Positions 7,414-10,804 of a DNA stretch of 10,804 nt are shown one piece after another. How positions within the stretch are numbered: the stretch's first letter is position 1; every line of letters starts with the position of its first letter. The notes beneath the pieces are model-generated. The model had not been told where the DNA came from. It saw only the letters and a program-made list of their open reading frames with translations, and did not search any database. The position numbers and the translations under genes are program-made. The DNA is from Desulforudis sp. (lineage in GTDB: Bacteria > Bacillota > Desulfotomaculia > Desulfotomaculales > Desulforudaceae): the NCBI GenBank assembly GCA_014859075.1, contig JACUUW010000052.1, positions 1 through 10,804 of the forward strand. The letters run 5' to 3'.

Positions 7414-7602
7414 AATGTGAAAAAAAGTTTTTATCGGCAGGAAAACCAAGTGGCGGAAGCGAATAACATTAGAACTCATGATGATTCGGAAAAGCGGCTG
7501 ACCAAGAAAGGTGGCCGTTTCTTTTTTAGAGCGGGGAGGTGGGGAAAAGAGGTAGTAAGGTCAAATGGTAGGCAAACACGCGGTTTAAGGAAAACGTCTT
7601 TT
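7414..7602 (+). other. Long 5' leader of the second SLH gene, possibly a structured cis-regulatory RNA
   Basis: This stretch lacks a convincing gene. An open frame passes through it but enters the SLH gene out of frame, and no family was recognised in it. It contains GGCAGGAAAACC (7435-7446), TGGCGGAAGCGAAT (7451-7464) and a possible stem CGAAT/ATTCG (7460-7464 with 7484-7488). A terminator-like hairpin with a T-tract (7494-7527) and a very purine-rich tail up to the ribosome site follow. Conserved-looking blocks, then a terminator, then a ribosome site is the layout of a riboswitch or attenuator, but no known riboswitch class could be matched by eye. Confidence 0.4.
7494..7527 (+). terminator. 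Terminator-like hairpin in the leader of the second SLH gene
   Basis: CGGCTGACC (7495-7503) pairs with GGTGGCCG (7510-7517) around AAGAAA, with one T-G pair and one bulged G. It is followed by TTTCTTTTTT (7518-7527). It lies about 90 bases before the start codon, so it would either attenuate transcription of the downstream gene or end a short upstream transcript. Confidence 0.55.
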
Positions 7603-7607
7603 GGAGG
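7603..7607 (+). promoter_or_regulatory. Ribosome binding site deciding the start of the second SLH gene
   Basis: GGAGG ends 8 bases before TTG 7616. The in-frame TTG at 7601 overlaps this site and the GTG at 7610 is only 2 bases away, so TTG 7616 is the best start. The protein then begins MRKKLL, a normal signal-peptide start. Confidence 0.75.
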
Positions 7608-7615
7608 TCGTGAAT

Positions 7616-9070
7616 TTGCGCAAGAAACTACTCGTCTTGGTGGTCAGCTTGGCCCTGATCCTGGCTCTGGCCGGCCTGGCTCAGGCGGAGGAGATTACCG
7701 CGGACGGACTGACGGCGCTCTTGCCGGGGCAGTCGGCCGACGAGCCGCTTACCCGGAGCGGATTTGCGCTGCTCTTGAACGCCGCGGCCGACATCGCTCC
7801 GGCAGCGGATGCGGCGGCGTCCGCCGAGGTCTTGATCAACGAAGGGATCATGAAAGGCTATCCGGACGGAAGCATGGGCATTGACGAGCCGGTCACCCGG
7901 GCGCAGGCGGCCGCCTTCATCGCCCGTACCCTCGGCCTGCCCGAGGCCGTCGACCCCGGCGCGATATCCGGATTGGAAGGGTTGGAAGGGCACTGGGCTT
8001 ATCGTCCTTTGGCCTGGATGGCCCGGGAAGATCTGCTGGACGCGGATGCGCCCGACAGCCGGTTGACGGTTGGCGAGGGCGCGGCTCTGCTGGCGCATGT
8101 CTTCGGACCGGTGGCCGAGGGTCGCGAGCTCAACGCGCAGTCGCAGATCGCCCTGCAGGACGTGCGGTCCATGCGGATGCAAGGCACCTTCGACATGGAG
8201 ATGCGGTTGCGGGAGGCGGCGGACCTGGAAGTGCCGGCCGAACTGGCGGACCTTCGCATGCACGGGAAGCTGTCGACGGCGATAAACCTGGACCAGGGGA
8301 TGTACCAAGTGAGCACCGTGACGGTTCCCGGATTGCCTGCGGAAGTGGAGACGGAACAGTACTTCACCCCGGACGGCGTTTTCATGAAGACGGCCGATCC
8401 GATGACCGGTGAGGGGGCCTGGCAGCGGATGCCGGAAGGACTCTTCCCCGACATCACCGCCATCCTGGAGCAGAGCATGGGCCAGGCGGTGCCTCCGGAA
8501 TTAGACAAGATGTTCTACTACCGCTACCTGGGCGAGGAACAGTTGGACGGGCGCGCGGTGTACAAAATGGCCACCTACGGACAAATCAAGGATTTCGAAG
8601 AGATGATGTCCGTACTGGAAAGCCAGCTCGGCGGATCGTTCCAGGATATGCTGGCCCCGGACGGCATGCCCGTCGGGCAAATACTGCAGTCAATGAACAT
8701 TATCGGCGTGGGTTACCTGGACCAAGAAACCCTGGCGCCGGTGCGTATGGAAATGCTGCTGACCGTGGACCTCGCTGAGGAGATCTTGGGGCAGCCCAAC
8801 CCGTTCGCCGGGATGACTATGAACTGCAGTTTCACCTACAGCGACTTCGGCGGTGAAATCGTCATCGAGGTGCCGGAAGAAGCCTTAAACGCCCCGGTGC
8901 TGGAAATCCCGGTCCCGGAACTGGAGGTCGAGGAACCACCCGAACCAGCGGTCGAAGAGGAGCCGGCAGAAGAGGAACCGGTGGTCGGGGAGCCGGCATT
9001 CGATGAACCAGACGACGATGAAGACTCGGAGGATGAGTCTTTAGAGGTCATAGTTGAAACTGAAGGGTAA
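7616..9070 (+). CDS. Secreted SLH-domain protein with LppX/DUF6612-like region and acidic tail
   Basis: The protein has 484 residues from TTG 7616. A signal peptide covers 1-24 (MRKK, hydrophobic core LLVLVVSLALILALAGL, cleavage AQA|EE). Two somewhat degenerate SLH domains follow at about 45-107 (GIMKGYPDGSMGIDEPVTRAQAAAF) and 120-163 (GHWAYRPLAWMAREDL). SLH domains bind secondary cell-wall polymer, so the protein should sit on the cell surface. Residues about 183-425 form a mostly beta region resembling the LppX/LolA-like or DUF6612 proteins often joined to SLH domains in Clostridia (MRMQGTFDMEM, GMYQVSTV, EQYFTPDGVFMKT, FTYSDFGGEIVIEVP). That resemblance is from memory and moderate; ligand and function are unknown. 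The tail, 427-484, is Pro/Glu/Asp-rich and probably disordered. There is no sortase motif and no C-terminal membrane helix. It is divergent from the transcobalamin-like gene. No terminator precedes the tRNA, so read-through to 9217-9242 is possible. Confidence 0.85.
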   Translation: MRKKLLVLVVSLALILALAGLAQAEEITADGLTALLPGQSADEPLTRSGFALLLNAAADIAPAADAAASAEVLINEGIMKGYPDGSMGIDEPVTRAQAAAFIARTLGLPEAVDPGAISGLEGLEGHWAYRPLAWMAREDLLDADAPDSRLTVGEGAALLAHVFGPVAEGRELNAQSQIALQDVRSMRMQGTFDMEMRLREAADLEVPAELADLRMHGKLSTAINLDQGMYQVSTVTVPGLPAEVETEQYFTPDGVFMKTADPMTGEGAWQRMPEGLFPDITAILEQSMGQAVPPELDKMFYYRYLGEEQLDGRAVYKMATYGQIKDFEEMMSVLESQLGGSFQDMLAPDGMPVGQILQSMNIIGVGYLDQETLAPVRMEMLLTVDLAEEILGQPNPFAGMTMNCSFTYSDFGGEIVIEVPEEALNAPVLEIPVPELEVEEPPEPAVEEEPAEEEPVVGEPAFDEPDDDEDSEDESLEVIVETEG

Positions 9071-9083
9071 CGCGCGAAAGAAT

Positions 9084-9113
9084 TTGCGTTGTCGGTTCGG
9101 AGTATGCTATAAT
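9084..9113 (+). promoter_or_regulatory. Promoter of the tRNA-Asn gene
   Basis: A perfect -10 box TATAAT (9108-9113) is preceded by TGC (extended -10) and by TTGCGT (9084-9089) at 18 bases. Transcription would begin near 9120, a few bases before the mature tRNA end at 9126. Confidence 0.8.
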
Positions 9114-9125
9114 CAAAAATGCCGT

Positions 9126-9200
9126 TCCGCGATAGCTCAACGGTAGAGCAACCGGCTGTTAACCGGTAGGTTGTAGGTTCGAATCCTACTCGCGGAGCCA
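9126..9200 (+). tRNA. tRNA-Asn (anticodon GTT)
   Basis: A complete cloverleaf is seen. The acceptor stem is TCCGCGA (9126-9132) with TCGCGGA (9190-9196). The D arm is GCTC/GAGC (9135-9138, 9146-9149). The anticodon stem is ACCGG/CCGGT (9151-9155, 9163-9167) with loop CTGTTAA, so the anticodon GTT is at 9158-9160. The T arm is GTAGG/CCTAC with loop TTCGAAT (9173-9189). The discriminator is G9197, as expected for Asn, and CCA is encoded at 9198-9200. The gene stands alone with its own promoter and terminator. Confidence 0.97.
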
Positions 9201-9216
9201 TACACCGAACTTGACA

Positions 9217-9242
9217 CCGTCGCACGAAAGTGCGGCGGTTTT
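9217..9242 (+). terminator. Intrinsic terminator after tRNA-Asn
   Basis: CCGTCGCAC (9217-9225) pairs with GTGCGGCGG (9230-9238), with one T-G pair, around a GAAA tetraloop. TTTT then TCTC follows. It ends the tRNA transcript and possibly read-through from the upstream SLH gene. Confidence 0.88.
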
Positions 9243-9270
9243 CTCATTGTGGGCTGAACCCTCGGCGAAG

Positions 9271-9299
9271 TTTACGCCCCGCGGCCTTTTTGGTATTAT
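9271..9299 (+). promoter_or_regulatory. Candidate promoter of the UbiD-family decarboxylase gene
   Basis: TTTACG (9271-9276) and TATTAT (9294-9299) are 17 bases apart, downstream of the tRNA terminator. Transcription would start near 9306, leaving a leader of about 50 bases. A TTGACA at 9334-9339 looks better as a -35 box but has no -10 box at proper spacing before the gene. Confidence 0.5.
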
Positions 9300-9355
9300 T
9301 ACTGCAACCGAACGTCAGGGTACAGGTCGGAATTTGACATTGAGGGTGCCGGCAG

Positions 9356-10804
9356 ATGACTTTAGGCAACCTGCACGAGTTTATAAAGGTATTACGCCGG
9401 GAGCAGGACCTGGCCGAAGTGACGGCCGAGGTCGATCCCTACCTGGAAATTCCCGAGATTCACCGGCGGGTGATCACCGAGGGGGGGGCGGCGCTCTTGT
9501 TCCGGCGGGTGAAGGGGAGTCCCTGTCCCGTGCTGACCAACATGTTCGGCACGCCCAAGCGGATCGAGCTCGCTTTCGGTCCCCGGCCGGCGGCGTTGGT
9601 GCGCGAGGCCGTCCACCTGGTCGAGACCATGCTGCCGCCCCGGTTCACCGCCCTCTGGGAGGCGCGCGGCACGTTGCGCGACCTGACCCGGATCGGGATG
9701 AAAAGGGTGCGCCGCGGTCCGGTCACCGAGGTGACCGAGCGGCCGCCCCGGCTCGACCGGCTGCCGATGCTGACCGGCTGGCCGAAGGACGGCGGGGCGT
9801 TCCTGACCTTACCGCTGGTGTATACCGAACACCCGGAAACCGGGAAGCACAACCTGGGGATGTACCGCGTCCAGCGCTACGACGCGGCCACCGCCGGGAT
9901 GCACTGGCAGATCGGCAAGGGCGGCGGTTATCACTACCACGAGGCCGAGCGGCGGGGCGAACCGCTGCCGGTCACCGTTTTCCTGGGCGGGCCACCCGCC
10001 CTGATCCTGGCGGCCGTCGCCCCGCTGCCCGAGGATATCCCGGAACTGCTCTTCGCCTCCCTGCTGGCCGGGCACAGGCTCGCCCTGGCGGACAACCCCG
10101 CCGGCGGTCACCCGCTGGTGGCGGAGTGCGAGTTCGCGCTGTGCGGGCACGTCCCGCCTTACGAGCGGCGTCCGGAGGGGCCGTTCGGCGACCACTACGG
10201 CTACTATTCGCTGGTCCACGACTTTCCGGTGTTCCACGTCGACACCGTCTTCCGGCGCCGGGACGCCGTTTACCCGGCCACTGTGGTCGGCAAGCCACCC
10301 CAGGAGGATTACTACATCGGCGAGTACCTGACCGAGGTGATGAGCCCGCTGTTTCCGCTGGTCATGCCGTCGGTGCGGAAGATCCGGACCTACGGCGAGA
10401 CCGGTTTTCATTCCCTGGCCGCGGCGGTGGTGAAGGAACGCTACGCGCGCGAGGCCCTGGTTTCGGCTTTCCGTATCCTCGGGGAAGGGCAGCTTTCCCT
10501 CACCAAGTTCCTGGTTCTCACGGACGAAATGCGGGACCTTAAGGATTTCCGGGGGCTGTTGACCCACGTTCTGGCCCGGACGCATTGGGAGACCGATTTC
10601 TTCGTCCTGGATAACCTGGCGATGGACACCCTGGACTACGCCGGACCGGAACTAAACCGGGGCTCCAAGGCCATCCTGATGGGCTTGGGCGAGGCGCACC
10701 GGGAACTGCCCAAAGCCTTTACCGGCGAACTGCCGGCGGGGGTCTCGGCCGCGGCGGTCTTCTGTCCGGGTTGCCTGGTGTTATCCGGAGCGGCGCACGC
10801 CGAG
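9356..10804 (+). CDS. mqnL: UbiD-family prenylated-FMN decarboxylase, probably menaquinone biosynthesis decarboxylase MqnL type (3' end outside window)
   Basis: UbiD enzymes use prenylated FMN and a divalent metal for reversible decarboxylation of aromatic or unsaturated acids. ATG 9356 has GAGGG (9342-9346) 9 bases before it. The frame is open for 483 codons to the window edge. HNLGMYRVQ (165-173) and GMHWQ (181-185) carry N166, R171 and H183, matching the metal and catalytic Asn, Arg and His of the family; E230 (IPE) and E259 (CEF) fit the conserved glutamates. RRPEGPFGDHYGYYS (271-285), VGKPPQEDYYIGEYL and CPGCLV (470-475) most resemble the futalosine-pathway family typified by Streptomyces SCO4490, remembered as about 600 residues, so about 120 residues are probably missing. 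Where many UbiD proteins have EIVLEG this one has EFALCG, which I recall as close to the EFALxGHV form of that subfamily. No other mqn gene is visible, so the symbol is tentative; the UbiD assignment is secure. Confidence 0.85.
   Translation, partial: MTLGNLHEFIKVLRREQDLAEVTAEVDPYLEIPEIHRRVITEGGAALLFRRVKGSPCPVLTNMFGTPKRIELAFGPRPAALVREAVHLVETMLPPRFTALWEARGTLRDLTRIGMKRVRRGPVTEVTERPPRLDRLPMLTGWPKDGGAFLTLPLVYTEHPETGKHNLGMYRVQRYDAATAGMHWQIGKGGGYHYHEAERRGEPLPVTVFLGGPPALILAAVAPLPEDIPELLFASLLAGHRLALADNPAGGHPLVAECEFALCGHVPPYERRPEGPFGDHYGYYSLVHDFPVFHVDTVFRRRDAVYPATVVGKPPQEDYYIGEYLTEVMSPLFPLVMPSVRKIRTYGETGFHSLAAAVVKERYAREALVSAFRILGEGQLSLTKFLVLTDEMRDLKDFRGLLTHVLARTHWETDFFVLDNLAMDTLDYAGPELNRGSKAILMGLGEAHRELPKAFTGELPAGVSAAAVFCPGCLVLSGAAHAE

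Noticed and set aside
7320..7440. Minus-strand promoter for the riboswitch transcript
   Set aside because: The region is AT-rich with several weak pairs (for example TTATGG/TAATAG), but none is good enough to call.
7378..7884. 168-codon open frame upstream of and into the second SLH gene
   Set aside because: Its second half is out of frame with the SLH gene and Gly/Arg-rich. The first half covers the leader and terminator-like hairpin, with no ribosome site or recognisable family.
9334..9339. TTGACA as a -35 promoter box
   Set aside because: The matching -10 position falls inside the start of the decarboxylase gene and has no TATAAT-like sequence.
9211..10542. 443-codon open frame on the plus strand
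   Set aside because: It overlaps the UbiD-family gene in another frame, starts inside the tRNA terminator and reads as low-complexity Arg/Pro/Gly; the UbiD frame from 9356 carries all family motifs.
1..10804. CRISPR array, insertion sequence, phage or attachment-site signals
   Set aside because: No regularly spaced direct repeats, transposase or integrase motifs, or duplicated tRNA 3' end were found by eye. The tRNA-Asn is not followed by an integrase gene.

Overview
The window looks like a chromosomal piece of a high-GC, probably thermophilic or anaerobic Gram-positive of the Clostridia (Peptococcaceae / Desulfotomaculum / Moorella type). The grounds are [FeFe]-hydrogenase maturation genes, two S-layer-homology (SLH) surface proteins, strong purine-rich Shine-Dalgarno sites with GTG and TTG starts, a Firmicutes-type cobalamin riboswitch, and a UbiD-type decarboxylase most like the futalosine-pathway menaquinone enzyme. 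The genus is an inference; no species-specific marker was recognised.

Layout. (1) 1-3445, plus strand: the 3' part of hydG, then hydF and hydE, the three maturases that build the H-cluster of [FeFe]-hydrogenase. hydF and hydE overlap by 4 bases. hydG and hydF are separated by a long imperfect inverted repeat of GTGAGAGGT-like units. (2) 3478-3507: a strong terminator for the converging minus-strand gene. (3) 3536-6967, minus strand: a 1143-residue secreted protein with an alpha/alpha-toroid (prenyltransferase-like) region, a DUF4430 / transcobalamin C-terminal-like domain, a ZU5-like beta domain and three C-terminal SLH domains. Its leader (about 7030-7305, minus) carries a cobalamin riboswitch followed by an intrinsic terminator. 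Together these suggest a cell-wall-anchored, B12-repressed cobalamin-capture protein, a bacterial analogue of intrinsic factor and transcobalamin. This is the most interesting item in the window. (4) 7320-7615: a divergent intergenic region. Its plus-strand half looks like a roughly 200-base leader with a terminator-like hairpin ahead of a second SLH protein (7616-9070). (5) 9084-9242: a self-contained tRNA-Asn(GTT) unit with promoter, encoded CCA and terminator. (6) 9271 to the end: a promoter and a UbiD-family decarboxylase, likely mqnL, cut off by the window end.

How the parts work together. The hyd genes form one maturation operon; the hydrogenase itself is not in the window. The B12 riboswitch and the transcobalamin-like surface protein form a self-consistent regulatory and functional pair: low cobalamin would permit expression of the putative scavenger. 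No B12 transporter is visible here, so the partner importer would have to be encoded elsewhere. The second SLH protein, the tRNA and the decarboxylase are ordinary neighbours with no evident functional link to B12.
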